Source: Mesorhabditis belari
Taxonomy: Eukaryota; Nematoda; Chromadorea; Rhabditida; Rhabditidae
Assembly: GCA_958450365.1 (NCBI GenBank)
Contig: CAUEEP010000145.1
Location: 248,001 to 312,000, forward strand
Length of the DNA: 64,000 nucleotides
Direction of reading: 5' to 3'
Position 1 is the stretch's first letter. Every line of letters begins with the position of its first letter. The translations under genes and the position numbers were made by a program. Shown here piece by piece: positions 21,396 through 32,664 of the stretch. The notes beneath the pieces are model-generated. The model was not told the DNA's origin. It made no database searches and worked only from the letters and a program-made list of their open reading frames with translations.

Positions 21396-24300
21396 ATGAA
21401 ACTTTTGATTAAATTCATCAGAAATCCACCGATATTTTACCCGGGAGATGTTATTGAAGGAAATGTTTGCATTGAGGTGAATTTCTATTGGGTTGTCCAG
21501 TTATGAATGCGCGTTTTTTACTATTTTGTAAATTTCTCAAGATATCGAACAGATGTATATGAGTGTTATATATCATTCGAAAGCTGAAGATCTCCTCTAC
21601 ATTTTGGAATAAAAAACTTTTTGAAATCATTCAACTTTTTGGGAAATTGACTGCACAAAGGGAGAGGTCGTTTTCGAAAAAAAACCCTTTTCAGCTTAGC
21701 TATTCCTCAAGTTTTATGGTGTAAAATAACCGCCCAGAAAAGAAAAGAAAAGTAAAGATGCTCTGAAATTGTTATATTTTTATATTTAAAATATTGGGTT
21801 GTCCAGTTATGAATGCGCGTTTTTTACTATTTTGTAAATTTCTCAAGATACCGAAATCAAGAAAAAGATATATATGAGTATTATTCGAAAGCTGAAGATC
21901 TCCTCTACATTTTGATATAAAAAGTTTTTGAATTTGTTCAGCTTTTGGGAAAATTGACTGCACAAAGGGAGAGGTCGTTTTCTTTTATAGAACTTTTAGA
22001 GGACCAATTCACGGGTTTTGCTTAAAGAAGGACCTAAATTAGGACCAATGCTCACTAAAACCAAGTTATCGACATGTAGCTGTAGTAAGATAATTGTTTG
22101 ACGATTTTTGACGATTTTTTTTCCTAATTCTCGGCTTGCTTGGCTTTGTTTTAAAGAAATAAAAATATACAATCCATCACAAAATCGCAAAGAAACACAA
22201 TAAAGTGAAAACGCAAACGAAAAAAGAACTTGAAATCGTGGATGAATTACAGTAATCGCTTTTACAGCAAAATATTGGGTTGTCCAGTTACGAATGCGCG
22301 TTTTTTACTGCTTTGCAAATTTCTCACGATATCGAAATCAAGAAAAAGATATATATGTCGCAGCCGCTCGTGATTTTCGGCTATTTTACACCATAAAACT
22401 TGAGGACTAGCTAAGCTGGAATGAGTTTTTTTTTGAAAACGACCTCTCCCTTTGTGCAGTCAATTTCCTAAAAAGTTGAATGAATTCAAAAGCTTTTTTA
22501 TTCCAAAATGTAGAGGAGATCTTCAGCTTTCGAATGATATATAACACCCATATACATCTGTTCGATATCATGAGAAATTTACAAAATAGTAAAAACGCGC
22601 ATTCATAACTGGACAACCCAATACAATCTTCTGTGGATAAGACCTATGCATACTTCAGTTTAGAATATGTAGAATAATATTCTAGATGGAATGCAATAGG
22701 CATAGAATTCTTTTCAAAAAAGAACGACGCCTCTTACCAGTTTAAAACCTGCCTTTCTGACTTTACAAGCATTTACAAGCTTCCGAATTTTCGCTTCCAC
22801 TATTAACCATGCTGTTTATTCAAAACTTTATAAACTGACCAATTTTAAACAAAGCAAATATGAATTTTTAGAGCCCAACAATTCCATCACCGAAAGAAGC
22901 AAAAGTAAAGATTCTCGGCGAAGTGAAAAATGTTTGGCGAACTGATACGTGAGTTTTTGAAGTGGAACAGCTTCTCTTATTTTACGTAGAAACTATTATA
23001 ACGTTTTTAGAGTTAATTACTATACAAGTAGTGCTTTTTGAAGTTCATTATTGCAAAGTTGAGTTCATTATTGCATTGAGGTTATCTTGACCAACAAAAA
23101 TTTGCCAAAAACCAACATTTTTGAGAAATTTCATTTTTTCGCAGCAATTACGTTTAAATCTTCTGTGGATAAGATCTATACATACTTCAATTTAGAATAT
23201 GTAGAATAATATTCTAGATGGAATACAATAGACATAGAATTCTTTTCAAAAAAGAACGACGCTGGCCAAATGACAGATTCGCCGGAGAGATGTCGACTAG
23301 CGCTCATTCAAGCGCTTGTTAAATGAGTTGTATAAGTCCAATCGGGATATTTTTGGTAGATAAATGTTGCCGAAAATTAGGCCTACAATTCTCTGTATAA
23401 CACTTGCCACTTTTGAAATAAATTAGACATTTCCTAGATACTTGTCCAAAAAGTTGTTGCGGTAATTCTTGGTCACCCTATATATGTTGCACTCAGTAAA
23501 GTCACTTTATAAAAACGATCTTCAAACTAGAAAACTAAAGCTTTTCACAAACATTCGCTAAGTGATCCGCTCTCGCAGTAATCCATTTCAATTCCCAATT
23601 CATCTCCACTCTGGCTTGTTCCCTTATATCCAACGATCGATCCATTGCTCAACGATTCCAGTGTTTTTCTCTCCTTATATTTTTTGCCACCTCTCCTTTC
23701 ACTTACTTGATGATTATTGCTCTGAATCAGGTTTTTCTTTAGTTATCTTGACCAACAAAAATTTGTTAAAAACCAACATTTTTGAGAAATTACATTTTTT
23801 CGCACCAATTACGTTTAAAGTTTTCTATGAAACGAATAATGTTTTAAATTTTTACATAAACTTATGAATCTAGTGAAAAAATGTACGTAGATTTTAAATA
23901 TCTAAACAAAAAAACTGTCAAATCTTTTGGTTTTTGAGAAAATAATCCTTTTGCGAAACACTATATATTAGGTTATATTAAAAAAAACTCTCAGATAAGC
24001 TAGATGCTATTAAAAAAAGCGAAATTCAAATATTCAAAAGCTATTAGGTTGTTCGGATACAAACGAAAGCTCGAAATACACAAAGCCCTTGTTATTCCAC
24101 CATACTGAGAGCATGACGTTGACGTTACTGTTCTTGGTCACCCTGTACTGTTTTTGGTCACCCTATACTGTTCTTGGTCACCCTGTATCACAGTAAATTG
24201 TATATAGTAGCTGCATACAGTATACTTGCAGTAAAAAGTAAGAAATCACAAATTTCAGAGCTTTCTACAAATCACATCAGGTGATCATTTCCGACGAGAC

Positions 24301-26143
24301 GCAAATCCCAGCCACTTCATTGGCGCGACTCGATGGCCCCGAAAAGAGATTGGAATTTCCGTTCAGGTGCAATTATATTTGGGTTTGATAGACAAAATCT
24401 AAAGTATTCGCTAATCTAGTTCTTCGGAGAGGTCAACGAATCCCAGCTATAGGGTTGGGCAAAATTACCCGGACAAGAAACTTGTTTGAATGTTATTCGT
24501 CAACCGTTTCCATAAACCTTTTTTCCTTTTTCATAAACTCTTAATTATCCTTGAATTTTGTTGAATTTTGTTGTTTTTCAACCAAAAAAAGCGCTGAAAA
24601 GGAGGAAAATGAAGCTGAAGCTAGGCTCAATTTTACTCGATGATTTGTGGTTCAAAAGAAAAGCCGGCCAACGGATTTTTCTTTCCAGTAATCTCTCAAT
24701 AGGTTAAAGAATGAATAAATTTATACTATGGAGAAAATTCAACGATTAAATTGGCTGGCTGTAAAGTTACAACAAAGAACTCAAAGAATTTTGCCCAATC
24801 CTATAGTTGAGATTTATTGACCTTCCGAAGCACTAGATCCGCGAATACTTTAGATTTTGTCAAGTTTTGAACTCCTTAACCCATTCGAAACCGCAGCGTT
24901 TTTTCTTTTTTTTCGTCTACGGACCAAGCCCTTTTTTGACATTTTTGACTCCGAAGCAGTTTATTTATGGTTGGAAAGATGCAAAGAGTCTCCTACACCA
25001 TTTATTTTTGATGAAGAACGATTTGGATTTGACTTCAGTACTTTTCAAGACCCTATATTATTCTTATTTTATCGACGACAAATTAATCAACATGTTAGTA
25101 GGCGAATCTAATAAACATGGAAAAAGGAAAAAAAACTGGCAGGATTTCGATGCAAGCTCTTCCTGGCTCTGTATCTTCAGATGGGAATCGTCAAATTACC
25201 GAGGATTCGTGACTACTGGAGTAGCAGGCCTGGATTAGGAGGATTTTCCCACGTGTCCCACATTATGTAAAGAGCGAAATTTTAATCTATTCTTCGAAAC
25301 CTGCGTTTTTGTGATAATGAACTGGATCCTGCAGGAGATCGGCTTTATAAGATTAGAGCTATTATGGAACATTTCAATGCAAAACCAGAGACTGCATTGG
25401 TTCCGGGTAAATATGAAACATCTTTTTTGCCCACGTAATTTGTAGATCTGCTACAATTGGAATATACATGCAATGCTGAAAAACAGCAAAAAAAACCAAT
25501 TAATTGAATGAAAATAGCTCAATTAGCGGTCCGTTCCTGAGTTTTTGTTGCAGCGATTATTCGCTGCAGAAGTTTCGAATGGGTTAAACTAGCTTTTGAT
25601 GTAATGTTGGATAAGGGGATTTTTAAGCGTTTCAAATTTCACTCAGATCAGCTTTTAGATCAGCTTCTATACAAGGGTTGAAAAAGAGTTTCAGTTTTCA
25701 CCTCCCAACCTCCTGCCTTCCATCATTTAATTGTGAACCATATGGAAAGATTGACTTCTCAGTCTCTTTTGTTGTTGATTGCCATTCGATGAGTAGCTCG
25801 ATCAAATCGGTAAGCGAAAAAGAATGATTTAAAATCTAGCTTTGCATGGGTATGGTTAAGAATTTCTAGAACTCATTTTCTAGAACATTCTAGAATACTT
25901 TCAGAATTTCACAGTGTTGCACATAGTCGATTTACGGCCAAGACACGATTTGCGAGCTTTAAAAATTGTGGAGAGTGACTGGAAAAGAGGGAAAAATGTC
26001 ACAATAAAGTTTCAGGTTTGAAAAAAAAGGAGAATTTTCATGCAAATGTTTAGGCATCTGTTCCAAGAATTTGCTATTTGATCAACGAGATTGTGGAGCC
26101 AAAGATTACGATTGAAAATCTAGATCAAGATGAGAAAGCAAAG
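21396..26143 (+). CDS. Arrestin-domain protein, first six exons
   Basis: It belongs to the alpha-arrestin/ARRDC family, cytoplasmic adaptors in membrane-protein trafficking. Exons 21396-21476, 22872-22948, 24259-24366, 25695-25809, 25905-26015 and 26054-26143 join in phase. The N-terminal fold shows NPPIFYPGDVIEGNVCIE, AKVKILGEVKNVWRTD, LEFPFSFHLPTSCLPSFN and YGKIDFSVSFVVDC. The start of the C-terminal arrestin domain is marked by KFQASVPRICYLINEIVEPK. The ATG is not next to an acceptor. The introns are long and hold MITEs, a piggyBac relic (24876-25587) and repeats. The part after DQDEKAK was not found with confidence; a candidate 3' end is listed at 30991-31333. Confidence 0.82.
21486..21985. 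repeat. Two truncated GGGTTGTCCAGTTATGAATG MITE copies in direct order
   Basis: A left half at 21486 to about 21785 is followed by another left terminus at 21792 to about 21985, both opening TATTGGGTTGTCCAGTTATG. They lie 10 bases after exon 1 of the arrestin-domain gene. Confidence 0.85.
22273..22623. repeat. GGGTTGTCCAGTTATGAATG MITE, internally deleted copy
   Basis: Both TA-flanked termini are present, but the central block is missing and the left arm is shortened. It lies in intron 1 of the arrestin-domain gene. Confidence 0.85.
22626..23262. repeat. Direct repeat pair flanking arrestin exon 2
   Basis: About 100 bases starting ATCTTCTGTGGATAAGA at 22626 recur at about 23158-23262 and end in CAAAAAAGAACGACGC. 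Exon 2 lies between the two copies. Confidence 0.8.
23270..23480. repeat. GCGCTCATTCAAGCGC repeat family copy
   Basis: It contains TCGACTAGCGCTCATTCAAG and TTGGTAGATAAATGTTG. The same blocks recur near 37.7-38.4, 50.4, 61.6 and 61.95 kb. Its end carries a solo Tc1-type terminus, GCGGTAATTCTTGGTCACCC. Confidence 0.8.
24110..24190. repeat. Threefold repeat of a Tc1-type terminus fragment
   Basis: Three successive copies of about 23 bases contain TGTTCTTGGTCACCCTGTAC-type sequence. It matches the terminus of the element at 28223-29536. Confidence 0.7.
24876..25587 (+). mobile_element. piggyBac-like element with TTAA target duplication, transposase broken
   Basis: It is bounded by TTAA on both sides. 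The ends are CCCATTCGAAACCGCAGCG and the inverse CGCTGCAGAAGTTTCGAATGGG. Inside, shifted frames encode piggyBac N-terminal motifs: YYSYFIDDKLINMLVGESNK, LQMGIVKLPRIRDYWSSRPG and GFSHVSHIM, then CVFVIMNW-type residues out of frame. It is about 0.7 kb long, so most of the catalytic domain is missing. It lies in intron 3 of the arrestin-domain gene. Confidence 0.88.
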
Positions 26144-26450
26144 GTATTAAATGTCGCCAGTTGTTCTCTTGTTTCTCAGACTCAGAATTCTCTTGTTTTC
26201 GCTTGTCTTTTAGGTTTGAATCAATAGTAAACCATCAAAACTCTTTAAAACTTTAGTCTTTAAGTCTAAAAGTCTTTAAAATTCTTCAATATCAGTCTTT
26301 GTTTAAACACCGACCAAACTGCAGGATTTGAAAAGATCTTTGAAATATTCTAAGGAAGCTAATCTTGCAGATTCTGTAAAGTTTAATTGTATTTTATCAG
26401 TTTCTGGTGATAGAGCTGAACATTAACTTCAATGGCAGAGTTTGAAGATA

Positions 26451-26990
26451 CCGTATTTTCTCTAATAGTATGCGCACTACTTTTCTCTAATAGTAGTGCG
26501 CACTACAATTTTTTCAACCGCCTCTCGAACCGCAATACTATTAGAGAGTGCACTACTCTTAAAGAGTTTTATCATTTACCAAAGTAAGACAGATCTTTGT
26601 TCCAAAAATTCTTGCAATTCTTTCACGTACTCCTTTGACTCCTTTTGACATACAGTTGTGGGCCGGCGAGTTGACAATTTGTCAACAATTTGTCAACAAT
26701 TTGTGTCTTGACAAACAACAAAAAGATGTTTTTGCACTTTGCACAACAATTTTAGATTTTTTGCTAGCTTTTTCATGTGAAGAATAGTTAATGAATGAGT
26801 AAACAAAATCCTCACGTTTGCTTGCTTGAATAGCTTTAGAATGTCACATAAACATAAAGTCAAAAAGGCTTAGATGAAAAAGAAGCACCAGAAATTCAAA
26901 TTTTCGAGGGTGCACTACTATTTTTTTAACCCCATCTCGAACCGCAATACTATTAAAGAGTGCACTACTATTAGAGAATACGGTATTTAG
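26451..26990. repeat. Fragments of the CTCTAATAGTAGTGCAC MITE family
   Basis: A short palindromic copy lies at about 26451-26552, and a right end with GTGCACTACTATTAGAGAAT lies at about 26910-26988. Both are degraded relative to the 45 kb copies. Confidence 0.7.
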
Positions 26991-27009
26991 TCTATTATTT
27001 GACATATTC

Positions 27010-27311
27010 TGTGTTTGGCATACTGAGAAGGGAATTTTAATTGGGTGTGGCGGCCACGAGTGAATTCGGGGCCCATGTGCCATGAGTGAATTCGATGCAG
27101 AATTCAACGCCGATTCCGAATATGCTTCCCGTTTCTGCTATGGAGCACTCTGTCAAAGTTATAAGCATGCAAAGTTTTGTGTGGATTTCAACAATCACCC
27201 TTAATTTATAAGCAGATTTCCCAGAGTCTTTAAGAAGCAATGATGATAGAGTGGCAGTGAGTTAGAATACAAGACAAAGGCTATTTGATCAATGAGATTG
27301 TGGAGCCAAAG
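27010..27311 (+). other. Possible arrestin exon remnant and duplicated exon-6 fragment
   Basis: At 27281-27311, 31 bases repeat exon 6 of the arrestin gene with one mismatch (CTATTTGATCAATGAGATTG versus CTATTTGATCAACGAGATTG) and then decay. Just upstream a plus frame (TPIPNMLPVSAMEHSVKV) could be a C-terminal arrestin strand, but no clean splice sites were found. Confidence 0.4.
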
Positions 27312-28222
27312 AGATTGTGGAGCCAAATCTAATTCGAGTCCGCCGTTCTACTTTTATCTTTTGTTTTTTCTGAATTTGCCAAGTTTTCCGTTCCAAATAC
27401 AAGTTTTATTTTAAACTACTTTTCATAAAAATGTTTACTTTTGACTATTAATATCTTATAGTTATTATTAAAATCTAAAAAAAAATCATTGACGACAACA
27501 TCGATGTCATTTGTCCACCACATCCAGTTGACATTCCCTTGTGAGATAAGGGATTTGTTCGGGATAAGATGTGTCCATATCCCTTGGTTCAGGCAGAATA
27601 TTTATTAAAGCACAGGAGGGTTTATATACCGAAAAGTTGAGGGGGAAATGTTTTGAAATGTCTATGTTTTGGCTAGCTTATGTCTGGGGAAATCGCGGAA
27701 AGATTTTGGAGGATAAAGGAGGATAAAGGAGGATTTAGAGGGAACATTGATCGATAGATTTTAAAGAGAAATAAACTTTATCTGAAGAATTTCCGAGCAG
27801 GATTGAAGCTTTTACAGTTCTTGATAGTTTCTGAAATCTATTTACATTGTGGTCTAGATCGTGGTCTCATTGAAGGAAAAACTCCGTTTCATCGCTTATG
27901 AAGGACCACAAAAAATGAGACCGAGTGAGAGATTGATTAAACGGACACTCATCACAAAAACCGAGGTGACGTATTAAGGTTGAAATGGTTTTGGTTTCAA
28001 ATTTTGATTTTGGTTTTGCACAAATGCTTTCGTAATATTGTTTTGATGCGCTGAGGAGTGACTGATAAGAAGAAGCGCTTTGCAAAAATCGCAATCGATT
28101 GTGCAAACTCATTACTGTCTGTTTTCTAGAGTAATTGTATTCTAGAGTAGCTCAAAACTAGAGAAACTGACAGCAGTACAATTGTTAGAAGCGAAATTAT
28201 TATTAAATCAAGCTTTGACACA
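27312..28222. other. Intron or intergenic stretch with no recognised feature
   Basis: AT-rich sequence. A minus frame near 27867-28112 has no splice or family support. Confidence 0.4.
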
Positions 28223-29536
28223 TACAGGGTGACCAAGAATTACCGCAACAACGTCGTATTATGTTATAAGCCCCATTTCACTTTTTGCGTACCTGTTTTT
28301 ATGCTTTTTTATGTATTTTTCTTATTTTATGGTATGATTACTAACTTTTAATACATTAGTCGCGTCCGTTTCCTTCCTATTTGCGTTGCTATTTTGCAAT
28401 TATTCGCGTCGCATTTTTCGTCCTTTTCTCCCTTCCCGAAATTATTTTTTTTGGTCTGCGGGTTTTTTTTGCCTTCTTTCTTGGGAAACTTTGTTGTTTC
28501 ATTTTTTGATGCGCATGCTGTTTTTGTAATGGGTATTGTTGCATTTCGGTTCTGTACTAATAAACAGTAACGTTATAAATTCACTTTACTTTATGCTACC
28601 CTTCAGGTTTTAAATCCTGTTTAGATAACTGGTTTAACATTGTAGAGAGACTGGTTTTACTAACATTTGTGTCACCATCAACGTAGTATCCGATCCGATC
28701 CGTACTCTTCTCAAGAGTATTAATCTATTGTTGGATACTACGTGTTCTTGTTACGTTATAAGCGCTTTTGGGGAAACCCTTTTAACCTTTTGTGCTATTC
28801 GGCCATTCTTAAGCAGAATCATCCTCGTTGATAAGGTTAAAGCGGGTCGTTAAAACTGTATGATTGTTTTCAGGAATGGTGAAAGCGTCTCCACATCGAC
28901 AATCGATCCTTGAGCGCAAGCGGCAGCGTGTTCAGGCGAGCGAGATCTCAAAGTCCCCAGAATGTCCCCAGAAGCCTCGTTTCTCGAACCATTCAACGTT
29001 ATGAAACTCTGGGCACAGTTTCTGATCGATCCAGGGATCTGATCGCATTGGAAGAGGTGCACAACGAACAGCGGTTACTCTGGCTAATGTCAAGAAAGTG
29101 CGCGATCGTCTAAGATTAAACCCTAACCAATCGGCTCGAGGAATGGCACAGATGAAGAGAAGCTCCGTCAGCTCCTGGATGAAGAGAAGCTCCGTCAGCT
29201 CCTGGATGAAGAGAAGCTCCGTCAGCTCCTGGATGAAGAGAAGCTCCGTCAGCTCCTGGATGAAGAGAAGCTCCGTCAGCTCCTGGATGAAGAGAAGCTC
29301 CGTCAGCTCCTGGATGAAGAGAAGCTCCGTCAGCTCCTGGATGAAGAGAAGCTCCGTCAGCTCCTACATGAAGAGAAGCTCCGTCAACAATTTAATCAAC
29401 AATTTGAATTTAATTGTTAATTTGTTACTGTTATATGTTGAATAAAGATATTTAAGTTAATTTTTCGAGATGGGTTGTATATTTGGTTAAAAGCCAGGCC
29501 TTTTTGTGTGTTGCGGTAATTCTTGGTCACCCTGTA
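28223..29536 (+). mobile_element. Tc1-like element with degenerate transposase and internal satellite
   Basis: TA-flanked termini read CAGGGTGACCAAGAATTACC at left and the inverse at right. Shifted frames from about 28876 to 29150 encode the N-terminal paired HTH of a Tc1-type transposase: VSRTIQRYETLGTVSDRSRD, then KKVRDRLRLNPNQSARGMAQ. The frame then runs into a 27-base tandem array. The DDE domain is absent, so the element is non-autonomous. Confidence 0.85.
29152..29390 (+). repeat. 27-base tandem array coding MKRSSVSSW repeats
   Basis: Eight full units and a partial ninth of ATGAAGAGAAGCTCCGTCAG plus CTCCTGG. It continues the transposase HTH frame without a break; stop at 29445. Confidence 0.95.
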
Positions 29537-29880
29537 CAGCTTATCATCAGATTCACTCCAACTCGTGGCCAATCTCAATCCCGATTTTGATCCCACCACT
29601 CGTGCCTGGATTCGCGTGTTCAATTTTGACATTAGACTACCATTTGAAGGTTTCAATATTTGTCAGTAAATAAAAAATTGCTTTTTAGATTAAAATATTT
29701 TTGAACAAAGGTGGATATGCTTGTCTGAGAATCCCGCTAGTTGTTGGCAATATTAATTTGGCGGATGGAAGAAAAAGGACATTAAGCTGTGAGTTGGTTA
29801 AAGATTGATCGTAAAATCGTAAAAGACCGAATCTTTTTGCTTTCAATATGCTAAAAAGCATTCAGCTGCTTTTCAATCAA

Positions 29881-30112
29881 CAACCTTTAATAAAGAAGTG
29901 AAGGAATTAGCAAGAAAAAGTAGATTTCCGGAGAGGGGATTGAACCTTCGACCTTTTGCTTTAATTGCTTTTGCTCGACCGGGTAATTGCTCTAACCATT
30001 GAACTATCCGGTACCTTAACTTACCAAGGGAAAGAGGGAAAGACAGAGGGGAAGAAGAAAGAAAGAAAGAAAGAAAGAAAGAAGGAAAGGAATCGCAAAG
30101 AGAAAGCAACAA
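29881..30112 (-). repeat. tRNA-derived SINE-like repeat, copy 1
   Basis: On the minus strand a tRNA-like head starts near 30013. It has an A-box-like TAGTTCAATGGTTAGAGC and a B-box-like GGTTCAATCCC, and ends in CTCTCCGG at about 29927. The anticodon arm is expanded. Flanks of about 100 bases (GAAAGAGGGAAAGACAGAGG and AATCGCAAAGAGAAAGCAAC) are shared with the second copy. Confidence 0.65.
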
Positions 30113-30304
30113 AATGAAGACAAAAATTGCTAAAGAATCCAGTTATTCGGATTGATTTTCTAGAAACCCAAACAATAAAAGACAAATAGATTATACTTTT
30201 TTAGACTTTCTATGTACGATAATGCTATGTACTGTACAGTATATATACATATTTAAGAGGCTAAACTGTAAACTGTTTCCTCAAAATCTCCTCAATCTTT
30301 GCCG

Positions 30305-30510
30305 CCGACCATCCCAATAAAGAAATGAAGGAATTGGCAGGAAAAAGTAGATTCCCGGAGAGGGGATTGAACCCTCGACCTTTTGCTTTCCGGAAAATTG
30401 CTCTAGTCACTGAACTATCCGGTACCTTAACTTGGAAAGAGGGAAAGAGGGAAAGACAGAGGGGAAGAAGAAAGAAAGCAGGAAAGTAATCGCAAAGAGA
30501 AAGCAACTTT
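30305..30510 (-). repeat. tRNA-derived SINE-like repeat, copy 2
   Basis: It shares flanks with copy 1. The head reads TAGTTCAGTGACTAGAGC and GGGTTCAATCCCCTCTCCGG. Acceptor ends TACCGGA and TCCGGGA pair with one mismatch. A remnant (ATCCGGTACCTTGACC) is at about 30868-30884. Confidence 0.65.
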
Positions 30511-30630
30511 TTAGCAAAAGCAAAAGAAAGCAAAAGACAAAAGCCGAATTGCTAAAGAATTCAGTTATTCGGATTGATTTTCTAGAAACCGAAACAATAT
30601 CTAAAGCTTCACATTAGTCAGAACTTTAAT

Positions 30631-30853
30631 TCAATTGGAGTCCCATGGACTCTCCGTGTAACCATTCCCACTAGGATGAAAGAAATCACTGTCAAAGAAG
30701 TTGGGGTTATTTTGGAAAAAGAGCACAATGCTGGTAATGACACAAGCTGGGAGAATGAACATGAAAATGAGTCCAAAGAGAATGCACATGTTACGGTAAG
30801 AACGATCTTGTTGATCTTTCCACCAGTGATTCCACGACGGATCATGCAGAAGC
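30631..30853 (-). CDS. Terminal exon of a small single-pass membrane protein (upstream exons not found)
   Basis: The family is not recognised. On the minus strand TCTTTCAG is followed by a frame to TGA at 30631-30633. It begins with one base completing a split codon. The exon encodes a Trp-rich polar stretch (HDPSWNHWWKDQQDRSYRN), a hydrophobic helix (LIFMFILPACVITSIVLFF) and a tail rich in Asp, Phe and Asn (NFFDSDFFHPSGNGYTESPW). The design (basic region, helix, acidic-aromatic tail) parallels the exon at 1002-1192. An ATG-initiated 75-codon frame also runs through this region in another phase, but it looks less protein-like. The exon sits inside the span of the arrestin-domain gene on the opposite strand. 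Confidence 0.5.
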
Positions 30854-30990
30854 CTGAAAGATGATTTATCCGGTACCTTGACCTGTTAAGAGGAAGAAGG
30901 AGAGAAGAAAGAAAGAGAAGGAAATTAACTTAACTACAATCATACTTGATTTTACTAGGGCTTGACACATACAAATTGTAAATCCTTTAG

Positions 30991-31333
30991 GTATCGAGAT
31001 TCCAAATATCGGTCAAACATGGAGTACAGAACTGCCGGTTTGAGATTAATCTAGTTTTTCAATAATTCATTCAATAATTCCAGGACACCGATTCAATGAT
31101 CGAATCAAAAGCTGTCGAAGAACTCGATGTAACGAGGTTACCAAACTATCGTCTAAAACCGAGTCGAAGGCGACACTTATTTGGGGTTGGTGATATTTGG
31201 AAGTCACAAGTCACAAGTCACAACAAGATCTCAAAATCACAATAATTCAAAGCGTTTTTAGTCCGAGCTCCAAGAGTACAAGGCTTTTCGGAGTCAGACC
31301 GTCGTCGAGATACCGGGAATCGGTCAGATTTGA
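30991..31333 (+). CDS. Probable 3' exons of the arrestin-domain gene
   Basis: Three phase-compatible exons are visible: 30991-31037 (IEIPNIGQTWSTELP), 31084-31185 (DTDSMIESKAVEELDVTRLP and following basic residues to HLFG) and 31262-31333 (SELQEYKAFRSQTVVEIPGI, stop TGA 31331-31333). The first exon resembles the last strand of an arrestin C-domain, and the rest resembles a charged tail. The missing middle (after 26143) means linkage to the 5' exons is inferred from strand and order only. Alternatively this is a separate small gene. Confidence 0.45.
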
Positions 31334-31667
31334 ACTTTTTTTATAACATTAACTTAGCTGTTGATAAAAGAAAAGTTGAAATTTAAGCAACTGCATTTCC
31401 TGTAAACTTAGGCTGAACAGAAGAAGCATAAGCCAGGGCTAGCTAAGTCAAGCCAAGATTAGGCAAGATCAAGTCAAATCAAAGCCGTGGCCAACCTTGG
31501 ATTTGGCTTGCCTAGGTTTGATGGACTAATGAAAAGCCAGCCAAGTGAAGTCAATACTGATAATATTTGCTCAAAACTTAACGGCTAGCCGGTAATGAAT
31601 GATTCGTTAACGGCTAGCCGATTACGAATGATTCGTTAACGGCTAAGTTTCGTAAACGGCTACGACA

Positions 31668-31911
31668 TATACAGTACTGGACAATGAAATATCATATTTG
31701 AAAAAACGATCGTCACTTTCGCTCGTCTGTAACTCTCTTGTCTTTGAGTTTAAACTATTAGTGTTATACATTTTCTGAAAGCTCTTTTCAAGGGCTACAC
31801 AATGGTAATATTAATATTTAAAAATACGGTAAAGACAAGGGAGTTACAGACGCGCGAAAGTGACGATCATTTTTCAAATATGATATTTCATTGTTCAGTA
31901 GTGTATATAGA
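31668..31911. repeat. CAGTACTGGACAATGAAATA palindromic MITE, copy 1
   Basis: Near-perfect inverted arms contain CGTCACTTTCG(C/G)-type and GTCTGTAACTC blocks. TA flanks the termini. A second copy is at 50048-50283. Confidence 0.9.
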
Positions 31912-32178
31912 AAATCGGAATCGAACGATCGGGAATATAGGGAATTGGATCCAGCCCTGCTCATTAAGATAAGATACACTGGGAAATTCTGTTTGGAATT
32001 AGCCTTAACGAATGAATTAACGTTAACGGCTAGCCGATTACGAATCATTCGTTAACGGCTGAATTTCGTAAACGGTTACGACATATATATAGAAAATCGG
32101 GATCGAACGATCAGGAATATAGAGAAATGGATCCAGCTCTGCTCATTAAGATAAGATACACTGGGAAATTCTGTTTCG
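31911..32178. repeat. Tandem duplication with a period of about 180 bases
   Basis: About 88 bases starting GAAAATCGG(A/G)ATCGAACGATC at 31911 recur at 32091. The spacer includes repeats of GTTAACGGCTAGCCGATTAC that also occur at 31578-31640. Confidence 0.8.
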
Positions 32179-32370
32179 TTTTATAAATAAAACACAATAA
32201 ACACGATAAACCCAATTCGACACATACAATACTAGACTATATCTTAATTTAATCCACACCTACATTCTCGGCGGTTCCCTAATCCCTACTCTAATTGGAG
32301 GATCCATAGATACCTAGAAGAGAAGGCGAAAATGGCTGGATAGACTTCTCGCATTAAGAACTTGAGCCAT

Positions 32371-32441
32371 GAACCGGGGGCGGGATCGAACCCGGGTTCC
32401 TAATTCCAGAGACAGCCACACTGACGTTGCGCCACCCCGTC
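32371..32441 (-). other. tRNA-like sequence resembling tRNA-Trp at its 5' half
   Basis: The minus strand reads GACGGGGTGGCGCAACG at the 5' end, close to the 5' part of nematode tRNA-Trp as I remember it, and GGGTTCGATCCCG as a B box. The anticodon stem does not pair, and the acceptor has mismatches. A tRNA-derived repeat or pseudogene is more likely than a functional gene. Confidence 0.5.
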
Positions 32442-32664
32442 ATGCCACCCTATTGGACAACTTTCAAACTATGTTTGATACTGTTTCATTTCCCTTTCAG
32501 ATGCTCTCAAGCAACTCGGGAGACGAAGGCGAATCGAAAGCCGTTTATACGTTCTCACTTGGGATTATTGTGTCACTTGTTTCCCGTTTATTTGCCCATT
32601 TTTCATTTTCCTAATTCTCGGATTGATCTTGTTTTGAATAAAAATAAGAAATAAAAATATACAA

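Noticed and set aside
30676..30864. Plus frame IPTRMKEITVKEVGVILEKE as an arrestin exon
   Set aside because: Phase does not fit the following arrestin exon, and the minus frame of the same DNA has a clear membrane helix and a proper acceptor.
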